This document shows positions 1-8,689 of a DNA stretch of 51,053 bases, in pieces. Source of the DNA: Planctomycetaceae bacterium. Its GTDB lineage: Bacteria > Planctomycetota > Planctomycetia > Planctomycetales > Planctomycetaceae. A model generated the notes under the pieces. It had not been told where the DNA came from, ran no database searches, and was given only the letters and a program-made list of their open reading frames with translations. Positions within the stretch are counted from its first letter, which is position 1. The number at the start of each line of letters is the position of its first letter. Both the position numbers and the translations under genes were made by a program. Location of the stretch: positions 1-51,053 of the forward strand of contig JAKFUF010000134.1 in assembly GCA_021732845.1 (NCBI GenBank), written 5' to 3'.

Positions 1-91
1 GGGGGGTGGAGGCTGGCGGGGCGGCCGGTTCGCAGCCAACGAGAGCGAAACCGAAGGCGACGGCGGCGGTCAGGGACAACAAACGCTTCAT
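1..91 (-). CDS. Lipoprotein, N-terminal part only
   Basis: This gene reads leftward and runs off the window edge, so only about 30 residues are visible. They begin MKRLLSLTAAVAFGFALVGC, a short positively charged N-region, a hydrophobic core and a lipobox (LVGC), followed by a Pro/Ala-rich linker. This predicts export and lipid attachment at the cysteine (SPase II). A GAGGAG Shine-Dalgarno sits 7 nt upstream of the ATG (complement of 99-104) and supports the start. The rest of the protein is outside the window, so no function can be given. Confidence 0.75.
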   Translation of the reverse strand, partial: MKRLLSLTAAVAFGFALVGCEPAAPPASTP

Positions 92-608
92 CAGAAGACT
101 CCTCATCAGGATGTTTACACGAGTGTGGGTTACAACAACCCTCACGCGAGGTGTTCAAAAGCCACACTGCAGCAACTGGTCGAGAAGTAAGATGCGCGGA
201 ACCGAAAATTATTCCCAAAACGCTGAGGAATTTCGGAAAAATCTGTAAGGGTTTACTCCACTGAGGGATACGCCGACCCTTTGATCAAGAATTTCTAGCC
301 CGGCGAACGAGCGACGGGAGATGAGATTTTGCGTCGCAGCTCAGCGTTCATCCGGGGGCGTGCAAGCAGAAAGGAGCAGCCGGAAATGCCCATCATTACA
401 GCGGCAAACTGCCGCCCCGCCCCGCCGAGTCGCTGACCTGAGCCGCATTTCTGCAAAATCCCGCCGTGAAGACACCCGTTTTCGTCCGGTTCGCGACGGT
501 GGCCGGTTCCCGTCGCTCATCTGATCTCGCCCGCGTTGTCCTCGGTTTTGCCGTCAAGTTTTATACGTCGGAGGGGCGGAACTGTCAGCGTCCCCGAGGT
601 TCTCAGCG
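92..608. other. Intergenic region containing a gene remnant
   Basis: This 517-nt stretch lies between the lipoprotein start and the end of the alpha/beta hydrolase gene. The only recognisable content is the decayed catalase piece at 433-576. The DNA just upstream of it may be further eroded catalase sequence, but I could not align it by eye. No RNA gene or convincing promoter was recognised. Confidence 0.6.
433..576 (+). pseudogene. Catalase remnant (heme catalase fragment)
   Basis: One forward frame reads [22 protein letters not shown] and then a stretch ending [11 protein letters not shown]. This matches the highly conserved heme-pocket segment of clade catalases ([14 protein letters not shown]...[14 protein letters not shown]). 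A stop codon at 439-441 interrupts the frame just upstream, and similarity ends abruptly after the SEG residues. The catalytic histidine region and everything downstream are missing. This is a dead fragment, not a small gene. The matching segment is about 45 residues of a protein normally near 480 or more. The remainder was probably lost by deletion, since the next gene (reverse strand) ends at 609. Confidence 0.75.
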
Positions 609-1565
609 TCATTCGACCGGTTCGGGGTCGCCCTCAGGCCGCAGGCGGCCGGTCTGCAGGAAGCAGGAGACAGCACCAACCGTGCGGCGGTCGTTGATCA
701 ACAGCGAGTGGATCGTGGGCACAATCAGCGAATCGACAGCGCCTTTGAGCCGCGCGCTCTTCACGCTGACCGTGCTGTCGTCGTCGCCGGGAATCAGCGG
801 GTTGTACCCCTTGGGAGTATTTCGCGCTCCGGCGATCACCGCAAACTCACCCGGCGGAGGCGCGAGTGTCCCGGCCACACCCAGCCTGTGCGACAGTTGT
901 TGCCCGGCGGGTCCAAAGGTGACCTTGAACCAGCGGAAGTCCCGGAGCACATGCGCAAATTCGGCACCCGAATTCGGCGTGCCGACGAGGACAGTTCGGC
1001 CAATCCGTTCGTCGGGATGCCGTTCGAGGCAGGAGCGCGTCACCAACCCGCCCAGACTGAAGGCCACCAGATGAATCTTCTCGACACCCTCCAGGGACTG
1101 CAGCACCGCGTGCAGCGAATCGGCGGCATCTTCGACCGGCACACGCGTGCTGGGATAGTCGAAGGCGACGACCGTCATGCCGGCGGCGGCCAGTTCTTCG
1201 CGGAGGCGGTGCATCGACTTGGACGAACGGAAGATCCCGTGGACCAGCACCACCACCTCTTTGGGCAGGTCAGGAAGCTTTTGTTCAACGCGGATGTCGT
1301 TGAGCCGCGTGCGGCACTGGATGTATGAACCCCAGGCATGCCGCACGTCGCTGTCGTCCAGCAGGCGGTAATGGCCGGTGTAAAAGTTCTTCTGGATGCG
1401 CCAGCCATGAAACCAGTAGACATCCGACCAGAACTGGCGGCCGCCCAGGGTTTTCATGGGGATGTTCAGATTTTGGGGCACAGGGGGACTGTCTTCAGGC
1501 AGCGCGGGGAGGGGATTCCCGAGCAGGAGCAAACTCGCGGCCCACACCAGGTCCAGCACACGCAT
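609..1565 (-). CDS. Secreted alpha/beta hydrolase (lipase/PGAP1-like)
   Basis: The product is 318 aa. The longer open frame upstream is rejected because an AGGAGGGG Shine-Dalgarno (complement of 1571-1578) sits 5 nt before the ATG at 1565, and translation from there starts with a signal peptide ([15 protein letters not shown]). The alpha/beta hydrolase core shows VVVLVHGIF (oxyanion HG near residues 109-110), the nucleophile elbow AFSLGG (Ser near 170), a following VGTPNSG segment, and late Asp and His candidates in GDDDSTV and PTIHSLL. This pattern resembles PGAP1-like/DUF676 lipases and triacylglycerol lipases, so an extracytoplasmic esterase or lipase is likely. The substrate is unknown. 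It is transcribed divergently from the Pro/Tyr-rich protein at 1834. Confidence 0.8.
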   Translation of the reverse strand: MRVLDLVWAASLLLLGNPLPALPEDSPPVPQNLNIPMKTLGGRQFWSDVYWFHGWRIQKNFYTGHYRLLDDSDVRHAWGSYIQCRTRLNDIRVEQKLPDLPKEVVVLVHGIFRSSKSMHRLREELAAAGMTVVAFDYPSTRVPVEDAADSLHAVLQSLEGVEKIHLVAFSLGGLVTRSCLERHPDERIGRTVLVGTPNSGAEFAHVLRDFRWFKVTFGPAGQQLSHRLGVAGTLAPPPGEFAVIAGARNTPKGYNPLIPGDDDSTVSVKSARLKGAVDSLIVPTIHSLLINDRRTVGAVSCFLQTGRLRPEGDPEPVE

Positions 1566-1833
1566 TTCGTCCCCTCCTGCGACAAAACCTCTTCGACACC
1601 GTGTCGGGTTGAGTGTATCGCAGCCCGGCGGTTGGCGGACAGGGCGGAATCCGTGGTCACCCACGACGCTCAACAGTCGAAATTCTCTCAGCCTTCAACG
1701 ACCAAGACGCAGTGGCCGGAACAATATCACGCGCCTTTTGCCTGTCTGGAGTTTTCAGCCCGCTCCATCCCACATCGGCCATGCAATGCGTACAATGCCC
1801 CCAGTTTTACTCTTCACTCCGTGGGCAATCACC

Positions 1834-2277
1834 ATGCGTCGGAACTTCCTCCGCACACTTCTTGTACTGGGCATCTCGGCAGCCACGGCGATCTGTTCCA
1901 GCCGGGATGTGTTGGCACAGGATTACGACTACCGCGCGCCGTCGTATTATGTCGTTCCGCCGACCTACTCGGCCTATTCGCTCTATGCACCGACGCCGAT
2001 CGGCGTGTACCCCGCTCCCGTCGTGGTCGCTCCGGCACCTGTCTTGGTGGCTCCGGTTCCGGTCGCCGTGGCTCCCGCGCCCGTCTATTACGCAGCGCCA
2101 CCCGTCTACGCCCCGGCCTATCCGCCCGTGGTGGGTTACCGGCCCGTGCCGTTCAGCAGCGTCACCGCACGGTGGCACACCGGCCCGCTGGGGGTGTCGC
2201 ACTACCACTACCGTTACAACACACCAGTGGGACATTATCGTTACAACTACAATGTCCGCGGGGGCTGGGGCTGGTAG
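1834..2277 (+). CDS. Secreted Pro/Val/Tyr-rich protein
   Basis: This 147-aa protein starts MRRNFLRTLLVLGISAATAI, a typical Sec signal peptide with likely cleavage near VLAQ. The mature part is low complexity: a Tyr-rich stretch, an APVVVAPAPVLVAP-type Pro/Ala/Val block, then a His/Tyr-rich tail ending in GGWGW. There is no enzymatic motif. Planctomycetes encode many such short Tyr/Pro-rich exported proteins of unknown function, possibly envelope-associated. The long frame upstream is not used, because the signal peptide fixes the start at the ATG at 1834. The composition makes homology searches unreliable. Confidence 0.7.
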   Translation: MRRNFLRTLLVLGISAATAICSSRDVLAQDYDYRAPSYYVVPPTYSAYSLYAPTPIGVYPAPVVVAPAPVLVAPVPVAVAPAPVYYAAPPVYAPAYPPVVGYRPVPFSSVTARWHTGPLGVSHYHYRYNTPVGHYRYNYNVRGGWGW

Positions 2278-2331
2278 GACCTGCTTCCGCCAACTGGCTC
2301 TTTGAACATCCCCGCATCCGTCAACGGCGAC

Positions 2332-3720
2332 ATGTCCGAATCGTCGCGAATTTTCTATGACCTGCTGCGAACGTCGCATGCGGTTTTTGCGCCGATTCTG
2401 GGCGTCGTGCTGCTCGTGGGGATGCTGCTGATCCCCACGCAGTGGCCCGCGGTGGCATCGGCCGTGGCGCTCGCCGGCCTGGTCAGCTTTGCCGGGTCGC
2501 TGCTTTCGGCGCATTGGGCCGCGCAGAGGCTGGGCGGCACACTGCGGCCGCTGGCCGCCGCCGCCGAGCGCTTGGGAGAAGGAGAATTTACGGTCCGGGT
2601 GGCCATTGAGGACCGGCGGCTCGTCGCTCCGCTGGTGGAGGCGTTGGAACTGGCGCGCAGCCGCCTCCTGGAACGGTTCACGTCGCTTCAGGACAGCCGG
2701 CAGCAGTTGCGGACGGTGCTCAACAGCATGCTTGAAGGCGTCATCGCCGTGGATGATGCCCAGCGGGTGCTGATGATCAACGAGTCCGCCTGCCGCATGT
2801 TCCGCCTGCAGGAGAACGCCGCCCTGCACCGTCCGCTGTGGGAGCAGGTTCGCAATCAGCAACTGAGCGCGTGGCTCACCGAGGCCCTGCGCGAGGGAAA
2901 ATCGGTCGCTGGTGAACTGGAACTGCCCGCCCCCGCCCTGCGAATCCTGCATGTGCGGGCCGCAGCCCTGCCAGCCCCCGAGCATGCCGGGGCGGTGATC
3001 GTGGCCAGCGACGTGACCGAGTTGCGACGGCTCGAACGTGTGCGGCGGGAATTCGTGGCCAATGCATCACATGAACTCAAGACGCCTGTGGCTTCCATCA
3101 AAGCGTTCACCGAAACGTTGCTGGACGGAGCCCTCGAAGACCGCGAGATCGCCCCCCGGTTTCTTCAGACGATCAGTGAGCAGGCGGACCGGCTGGACCA
3201 ACTGATCCAGGACATGCTGACACTGACCCGCTTGGAATCGGAGATAGTGCCGCTCAATCGCGAGCCAATTCGGGTCGATGACATCGTCGAAGTTTGCCTG
3301 GCGCGGCATCAGCAGAATGCCGAACGCAAGGAACTGGTGCTGGAGGTCCACCGGGCTGAAGAGGCGGCCGTGGTCCTTGCCGACCGTGAGGCGCTGACCC
3401 AGATTCTCGACAACCTGCTCGACAATGCGATCAAGTACACGAATGCGGGCGGAACCGTCACGCTCTCGTGGAACCTGGAAGGCGTTGCCTGCCTGCTGCG
3501 TGTCCAGGACACGGGGATTGGCATTCCGCAGAACCATCTGTCACGGATCTACGAACGCTTTTATCGCGTCGACAGTGCCCGGTCGCGCGAACTGGGCGGG
3601 ACAGGGCTGGGCCTGTCCATCGTCAAACACTTTGTGCAGGCACTGGGCGGCAGCATCACCGCCACCAGCCAGTTGGGAAAAGGAACAAACTTTATGGTTC
3701 GGCTGCCGTTGGCTCAATGA
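2332..3720 (+). CDS. PhoR-like sensor histidine kinase
   Basis: The product is 462 aa. Two membrane helices lie near residues 15-32 and 40-60, followed by a HAMP-like segment, a PAS domain (SMLEGVIAVDD...NESACRMF, about 130-160), a HisKA domain with the phospho-acceptor His in ANASHELKTP (about residue 247), and an HATPase with N box DNLLDNAIKYTN, G1 box DTGIGIP, and F/G2 boxes ERFYRVD and GGTGLGLSI. The order TM-TM-HAMP-PAS-HisKA-HATPase and the FVANASHELKTP wording are those of PhoR-type kinases. No response regulator is next to it, so the partner is unknown. The start is the ATG at 2332; a TTG 30 nt upstream is possible. The next gene begins 18 nt after the stop. Confidence 0.9.
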   Translation: MSESSRIFYDLLRTSHAVFAPILGVVLLVGMLLIPTQWPAVASAVALAGLVSFAGSLLSAHWAAQRLGGTLRPLAAAAERLGEGEFTVRVAIEDRRLVAPLVEALELARSRLLERFTSLQDSRQQLRTVLNSMLEGVIAVDDAQRVLMINESACRMFRLQENAALHRPLWEQVRNQQLSAWLTEALREGKSVAGELELPAPALRILHVRAAALPAPEHAGAVIVASDVTELRRLERVRREFVANASHELKTPVASIKAFTETLLDGALEDREIAPRFLQTISEQADRLDQLIQDMLTLTRLESEIVPLNREPIRVDDIVEVCLARHQQNAERKELVLEVHRAEEAAVVLADREALTQILDNLLDNAIKYTNAGGTVTLSWNLEGVACLLRVQDTGIGIPQNHLSRIYERFYRVDSARSRELGGTGLGLSIVKHFVQALGGSITATSQLGKGTNFMVRLPLAQ

Positions 3721-3738
3721 GCGAAATTGAGGATCCCC

Positions 3739-5367
3739 ATGACGCAGAAAGCAGCCACGATTTTTGCCGATTGGCCGACGCGGTTGGCGGACCTGCAGAC
3801 CCAGCGCCAGCAGATTCAGCAGGGCGGCGGCTCAAAGGCGATTGAGCGGCAACACGAAAAGCAGCGGCTCACGGCCCGCGAACGGATTGCTCGGCTGATC
3901 GACCCGGGCAGCACCTTTCACGAACTTGGACTGTGGGCGGCATGGGGCCTGTATGCCGAATGGGGCTCGGCTCCCGCCGCGAGCGTGATCTGCGGAGTGG
4001 CCCAGGTCTCCGGCCGGACCTGCATGCTGATTGCCAACGATGCGACGGTGAAGGCCGGAGCGTTTTTCCCGATGACGGCCAAGAAGGTCCTGCGATCCCA
4101 GCGGATCGCCATGACCAACCGCCTGCCGCTGATCTACTTGGTCGACTCAGCCGGGGTGTTCCTGCCGCTGCAGGATGAGATCTTTCCCGACGAGGACGAT
4201 TTTGGACGCATTTTTCGCAACAACGCGGTGATTTCCGCATTGGGAATCCCGCAGTTCGCGGCGATCATGGGCAACTGCGTGGCTGGCGGCGGCTATCTGC
4301 CTGTGCTGTGCGACAAGCTGCTCATGACGGAGGGCTCGGGACTGTATCTGGCGGGACCGGCGCTCGTCAAAAGCTCGATTGGTCAGGAGGTCTCGCACGA
4401 GGAGCTGGGCGGGGCGCAAATGCACGCCGCGATCAGTGGCACGATCGACTTCCTCGAAGCGGATGAACCCGCTTGCCTCGACCGGTTGCGGCAACTGGCC
4501 ACGGCCATACCGCCCGATGGTCACGCCAGCGTCTATTCGCGGATGGAAACGGCTGAGCCACGCCGGACGGTGGAAGAGTTGACTCAGGTCTTTCCGGTCA
4601 ATCCTCAGCAAAAATATGACATTCACGAAGTGCTGGACTGCATCGTCGATGCCGGGTCGTTTCAGGAATACAAGGCAAAGTTTGGCAAGACACTCGTTTG
4701 TGGCTACGCCCGCATTGGCGGCCTGGCGGTGGGGATCGTGGCCAATCAGCACCTGCCGCAGAAAACCGACCGGTCGGGCCTGCAGTTTGGCGGGGTGATT
4801 TACCATGAGAGTGCCGACAAGGCCGCGCGGTTTATTCTCGACTGCAACCAGTCGTGGCTGCCGCTGATATTTCTGCAGGACGTGTACGGCTTCATGGTGG
4901 GCCGCGATTCCGAGCAGGCGGGCATCATTCGGGCCGGGGCCAAACTGGTCAACGCCATCTCCAACAGCCGCGTCCCCAAAATCACGCTGATCCTGGGCGG
5001 CAGTTACGGTGCCGGGAATTACGCCATGTGCGGCAAGGCGTTCGACCCGCGGTTTATCTTTGCCTGGCCGACAGCCCAATACGCCGTGATGGGGGCGCAT
5101 CAGGCAGCCTCGACTTTGCTCGAGATCCAGATTGCCGCGCTCAAACGGCAGGGAAAAACGCCCGATGCCGACGAGCTGGAACAGCTTCGCCAGCAGACGG
5201 TCGCTTCCTACACCGCCCAAACCGACATCCGCCACGCCGCCGCCCGTGGCTGGGTCGATGACATCATCGAGCCGGCCCAGACGCGGGCAGTGCTGCAGAT
5301 GGCCTTGAATGTCGCCACGCGGACGGCAGAGGATGTTCCCGTGCGAACCGGGGTGTTTCAGGTGTGA
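3739..5367 (+). CDS. Acyl-CoA carboxylase carboxyltransferase (beta) subunit
   Basis: The 542-aa product belongs to the biotin-dependent carboxyltransferase family (propionyl-/methylcrotonyl-/geranyl-CoA carboxylase beta). It transfers the carboxyl group from biotin to an acyl-CoA in the cytoplasm. Both crotonase-like halves are present. The N-terminal half has LVDSAGVFLPLQDE.FPD..DFGRIF and NCVAGGGYLPVLCD (acyl-CoA site). The C-terminal half has LIFLQDVYGFMVG, GGSYGAGNYAMCGKAF and FAWPTAQYAVMG. The QDE.FPD...FGRIF wording is closest to methylcrotonyl-CoA carboxylase MccB. No biotin carboxylase or biotin carrier gene is in the window, so the alpha subunit must lie elsewhere. A GAGGA Shine-Dalgarno precedes the ATG, and the gene begins 18 nt after the sensor kinase, suggesting co-transcription. 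Confidence 0.9.
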   Translation: MTQKAATIFADWPTRLADLQTQRQQIQQGGGSKAIERQHEKQRLTARERIARLIDPGSTFHELGLWAAWGLYAEWGSAPAASVICGVAQVSGRTCMLIANDATVKAGAFFPMTAKKVLRSQRIAMTNRLPLIYLVDSAGVFLPLQDEIFPDEDDFGRIFRNNAVISALGIPQFAAIMGNCVAGGGYLPVLCDKLLMTEGSGLYLAGPALVKSSIGQEVSHEELGGAQMHAAISGTIDFLEADEPACLDRLRQLATAIPPDGHASVYSRMETAEPRRTVEELTQVFPVNPQQKYDIHEVLDCIVDAGSFQEYKAKFGKTLVCGYARIGGLAVGIVANQHLPQKTDRSGLQFGGVIYHESADKAARFILDCNQSWLPLIFLQDVYGFMVGRDSEQAGIIRAGAKLVNAISNSRVPKITLILGGSYGAGNYAMCGKAFDPRFIFAWPTAQYAVMGAHQAASTLLEIQIAALKRQGKTPDADELEQLRQQTVASYTAQTDIRHAAARGWVDDIIEPAQTRAVLQMALNVATRTAEDVPVRTGVFQV

Positions 5368-5611
5368 CGTGTCCGACAACGTCCAATCGCTGATGCCAAC
5401 GCAATTTAAAATTACACCGAAAACTTAGACATTTATTTGACTGATTGTACTGCGTCGCCCCGAATTGCGCCCCGCGCCCAGACTGGTGGCTGCAGATCGG
5501 TTTGGCGCAATATTCGCGTCATCGATTCTGGCATCTGGTGGCTCAATCCGCTTATACTGAGGTCTGACCGATTCATAGACCGGGATCATCGGTCCCGGCC
5601 GCGTTCTGCGG

Positions 5612-6172
5612 ATGCATGTCATGCAAGTCGATTTGGCCAGGCCTGATGTGAGCGATCTGGTGTTGCGGGTGTTCGGACGCCCGCTGCATCCGGAACTGGT
5701 CGAATCTCACGAGCGGACCACGATTCAGGGGACGGCGTTTTCCGCCACCCTTCAATTGTGCCGGTCCGGGCATGTGATCACCTTCTCCTTCCATGGTGGC
5801 ACGATTTGCGAAGTCGCCACGAGCGTCGACCAGCCGCTGCCGCAGCGGCACCAGGTGATCTCCCGTCGCATCCGGGGCAGCCGCGACGAATCGGTCGAGC
5901 ACGACGCGGGGATCCTGTATCACGTCTGCTTCCAGTTGGAGCAGGTTGAGCCACAGATCTTTCGCTGCCTGAATGATGAGTTTCTCGCCGACGTTTCGAC
6001 AAGCCGATTGTCGCACTGCTTCCCTGGCGCGAGTCGCCTGCAGCCCGCGCCACTGAGCCTGATTCAAACCGTCGAGCGCCCGCACAGCCTGCTAATCCAT
6101 GCCTTCCACACGTTCCCGGAAAACCTGGCGGTGCTCCGGACCCAGTCACTGTTTGAGATTCCGCGGTCATGA
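5612..6172 (+). CDS. DUF2617-like protein
   Basis: The 186-aa cytoplasmic-looking protein has no signal peptide or membrane helix. The N-terminus (RPDVSDLVLRVFGRPLHPEL) and the overall length fit DUF2617, a family of unknown function known from planctomycetes and some actinobacteria. Later landmarks are a HVITFSFHGGTICEV segment and a FHTFPENLAVLRTQSLFEI C-terminus. No catalytic motif is evident. Start choice is uncertain: ATG at 5612 or 5621 are both possible and neither has a strong Shine-Dalgarno. It stands alone, preceded by about 240 nt of unassigned sequence. Confidence 0.65.
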   Translation: MHVMQVDLARPDVSDLVLRVFGRPLHPELVESHERTTIQGTAFSATLQLCRSGHVITFSFHGGTICEVATSVDQPLPQRHQVISRRIRGSRDESVEHDAGILYHVCFQLEQVEPQIFRCLNDEFLADVSTSRLSHCFPGASRLQPAPLSLIQTVERPHSLLIHAFHTFPENLAVLRTQSLFEIPRS

Positions 6173-6281
6173 GCCACGGGCGACAAGACGTGTGTCGGAT
6201 CGTTGGCGATACGCAACCACAGAAGGCACAGAGCACGGTCATTGGAGATGGATGAAGTGCTCTATGTTTGAAAATGGTTTA

Positions 6282-6365
6282 AGCCACGGATGGAACACTG
6301 ATGAAACACGGATGAAACACGGATTTTAGTGAACGCCATAATCCCAGGTCATTCCATCCGTGGCT
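6282..6365. repeat. Inverted repeat with CACGGATG-type units
   Basis: A 14-bp arm at 6282-6295 (agccacggatggaa) is perfectly complementary to 6352-6365. The 56-nt loop contains further direct copies of a gaaacacggatg unit. Similar 'cacggat' phrases recur at about 22,990 in this window. It lies between the DUF2617 gene and a secreted-protein gene, so it could be a transcript end or a small mobile palindrome. Confidence 0.6.
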
Positions 6366-6407
6366 CATTATTCTGGATCGCAGTCAGCGCTCGACGGCGT
6401 TGCTCGC

Positions 6408-6776
6408 ATGCATCTGTCTGCACAACGAATGTTGCGCCCCGTAAGTTTGGTGGCGAAGCTCTCAGTGGTTCTTATCGCACTCGTGGCGGGAGTAGTGCCG
6501 CCGCCTTCACAGGCCCTGGGTGGAGACCGCCCGCCGATCTATGGTCCGCCGCACCGGTATCCATTCGGCTTTTACGGCGCGGTGGCCCGTTATCCGTTCG
6601 GCTATTACGGGCCTGTCGCGCGATATCCCGCTGGACGCAGGTACTACCGGTATTGGCCGCGGCCTTATTGGACGGGCGACACACGGTTCGTCAGCGAGCC
6701 GAACTGGGATGCCGAACTGCCTGATGACGTGGACTTGTCGCGGCATGGCTCAATTGAAGCCCCGTATGAATGGTAG
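6408..6776 (+). CDS. Secreted Tyr/Gly/Pro-rich protein
   Basis: This 122-aa exported protein has a hydrophobic segment (VAKLSVVLIALVAGVV) and a likely SPase I site after SQA. The mature part has short repeats of the RYPFG.YG.VARYP type, followed by an aromatic/Arg-rich stretch and an acidic tail. No domain was recognised. The start is ATG 6408 or the ATG at 6429, which lies closer to the signal peptide core. It may be an envelope or matrix component like the protein at 1834, but that is inference from composition only. Confidence 0.6.
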   Translation: MHLSAQRMLRPVSLVAKLSVVLIALVAGVVPPPSQALGGDRPPIYGPPHRYPFGFYGAVARYPFGYYGPVARYPAGRRYYRYWPRPYWTGDTRFVSEPNWDAELPDDVDLSRHGSIEAPYEW

Positions 6777-6797
6777 GCTTTAGGCTGGAAGCGTGCG

Positions 6798-7172
6798 TCA
6801 ACGTTTCATCCAAAGGATGGCAAGCCAGTTTGCAATTCCGGCTGTCATAGCGAGAACTGTGATGACCTGCCAGGTGCGAGTTAGTTTGGGAAACTCCCTT
6901 GAGTCGGCTTTTGGATCTTTGGTCATCTGCGGGAACAGTGCCGTTCCAAACCCCATGAGACACATCAAGGGAGGAAGAACGAACCACTCGTACGGATACG
7001 GGTCAGATTTGACTCCCGCAAGACAGGCCGCCCACTCCACATACCAGAGACCGGCGCCGATGACTCCACCCACAAACCCCAGCACCCGCCGGAACCATGC
7101 GGGTGCGATTTCGTCCGGGACAATGGGGTCGTCAGGACGCTGCCATTCAAGTAGTGGGTCCAGTAAGCTCAT
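6798..7172 (-). CDS. Small membrane protein, unknown function
   Basis: The 124-aa protein has three predicted membrane helices: RVLGFVGGVIGAGLWYV, FVLPPLMCLMGFGTAL and VITVLAMTAGIANWLAILW. It has a short charged cytoplasmic N-terminus. No family was recognised. Its ATG lies 3 nt after the stop codon of the DUF1501 gene on the same strand, so the two are almost certainly translated from one message. It could be a membrane partner of that exported protein, but nothing in the sequence proves this. Confidence 0.65.
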   Translation of the reverse strand: MSLLDPLLEWQRPDDPIVPDEIAPAWFRRVLGFVGGVIGAGLWYVEWAACLAGVKSDPYPYEWFVLPPLMCLMGFGTALFPQMTKDPKADSREFPKLTRTWQVITVLAMTAGIANWLAILWMKR

Positions 7173-7175
7173 CTC

Positions 7176-8537
7176 TCACGCCAAGATTTCTCTCACAACT
7201 CTGCCCGACACATCCGTCAACCGGAAATCCCGTCCCGCGTAGCGGTAGGTCAGCCGTTCGTGGTCGAGGCCCAACAGGTGCAGCAGCGTGGCATGCAGGT
7301 CGTGAACGTGCATGCGGTCATGCACGGCGCGGAAGCCGAACTCATCGGTGGCTCCGTAGGCCATGCCGCCCTTCACGCCGCCGCCAGCGAGCCACATGGT
7401 GAAGCCATAGTGATTGTGGTCGCGGCCGTTGGAACCTTCGGTCGTCGGCGTGCGTCCAAACTCGCCACCCCAGACAACGAGTGTGTCCTCCAGCATTCCC
7501 GAGCGTTTCAGGTCGGACAGGAGTGCCGTCATCGGCCGGTCGATGTCGTCGCAGATTTTTCGGATCTGCTCGTCGTGATTCGAATGCGTGTCCCACGGCT
7601 GGCCGTTGCCGTAGTAAATCTGCGTGAAGCGGACGCCGCGTTCCGCCAGGCGGCGAGCCACGAGACAGGCGTTGGAGAAGTGGCTCGTCCCATAATCTTC
7701 GCGGACGGACTGTGGCTCGGTGGCAACATCAAAGGCATCGGTGGCGGCGAACTGCATGCGGAAGGCAGTCTCCATCGCCTTGAGCCGCGCCTCGAGCGCG
7801 GCATCGCGCTCCGCGCGAGGACCATCCAGCTCCCGCAGCAGTTGCAGTTGCCGCTGCTGCGTCTGGGCATCGCGCTGCGCATGCCGCAGAAAGGGAATCA
7901 TCTTCTGCGGGTTAAGGTCGGCGTGGTTGATATAAGTGCCCTGAAATTCACCGGGCAAAAAGGCGCTGGTCCACAGTTCCGCGAACCGCACCGGCCGGCC
8001 CGGACAGAGCACCACGTAACCCGGCAGGTTCTCGTTTTCGCTGCCCAGCCCATACTGCATCCACGCACCCATGCTGGGACGGGTCGGGGCAATGGTCCCG
8101 TTGTTCATCATGAACAGCGCCGGGCCGTGATTGGGGTTGTCGGTATACATCCCCCGCAGCACGCACACATCATCAATGACGCTGCCAAACTTCGGCAACA
8201 GATCACAGACTGGCAGCCCGCTTTCCCCGCGTTGCTGGTAACCCCACGGCACCGCCATCAGGCCGCCCGTGGCGTTCTCCGTCCGCAACTGCACTTCCGC
8301 CGGGCGTTGTCCGGCATACTTGTTGATGGCCGGCTTGGGGTCGAACAAGTCTCCCTGAAACGGTCCGCCGTTCATGAACAGGTGGATCACCCGCTTCGCC
8401 CGCGGCGCGAAATGCGTGGCTCGCATCCCCGCCTCGACCTCAGGCTGCATGAGGGCCGCCGCACTCAGAGCGCCAAAGCCCCCGCCGAGGGCCTGGATGG
8501 CATGACGCCGGGAGAAATTTGCGTTAATCGGCAGCAT
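7176..8537 (-). CDS. DUF1501 family exported protein
   Basis: The 453-aa protein starts with a twin-arginine signal (FSRRHAIQALGGGFGALSAAA). The body is the alkaline-phosphatase-like DUF1501 fold with LFMNGGPFQGDLFDPKP near the N-terminus, RGVRFTQIYYGNGQPWDTHSNH, LVVWGGEFGRTP and a GRDHNHYGFTMWLAGGGVKGG segment, whose Asp/His residues are the likely metal ligands. In planctomycetes, DUF1501 genes usually sit next to a DUF1549/DUF1553 cytochrome gene. Here the nearest one is at 15222-18665 and is not adjacent. The start is the ATG at 8537, with a weak Shine-Dalgarno. The small membrane protein gene follows 3 nt downstream. Confidence 0.88.
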   Translation of the reverse strand: MLPINANFSRRHAIQALGGGFGALSAAALMQPEVEAGMRATHFAPRAKRVIHLFMNGGPFQGDLFDPKPAINKYAGQRPAEVQLRTENATGGLMAVPWGYQQRGESGLPVCDLLPKFGSVIDDVCVLRGMYTDNPNHGPALFMMNNGTIAPTRPSMGAWMQYGLGSENENLPGYVVLCPGRPVRFAELWTSAFLPGEFQGTYINHADLNPQKMIPFLRHAQRDAQTQQRQLQLLRELDGPRAERDAALEARLKAMETAFRMQFAATDAFDVATEPQSVREDYGTSHFSNACLVARRLAERGVRFTQIYYGNGQPWDTHSNHDEQIRKICDDIDRPMTALLSDLKRSGMLEDTLVVWGGEFGRTPTTEGSNGRDHNHYGFTMWLAGGGVKGGMAYGATDEFGFRAVHDRMHVHDLHATLLHLLGLDHERLTYRYAGRDFRLTDVSGRVVREILA

Positions 8538-8689
8538 CAAGGCAGATCCAAGGTGACGGGGTGTTCCATCAATGTTGCATCATATCATACCTCAACTTGC
8601 TGCGCGGAGGTCTATCGTGGCATTCGTCGGGGCCGGACAACAAGGCTTCGCCATCTTCAAAGACCGGCGGGCCCTGTGCCATTCACAAC

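Noticed and set aside
1807-2985. Long reverse frame opposite the secreted protein and sensor kinase
   Set aside because: It is Arg/His/Gln-rich with no domain, and lies opposite a clear histidine kinase. This is a GC-driven shadow.
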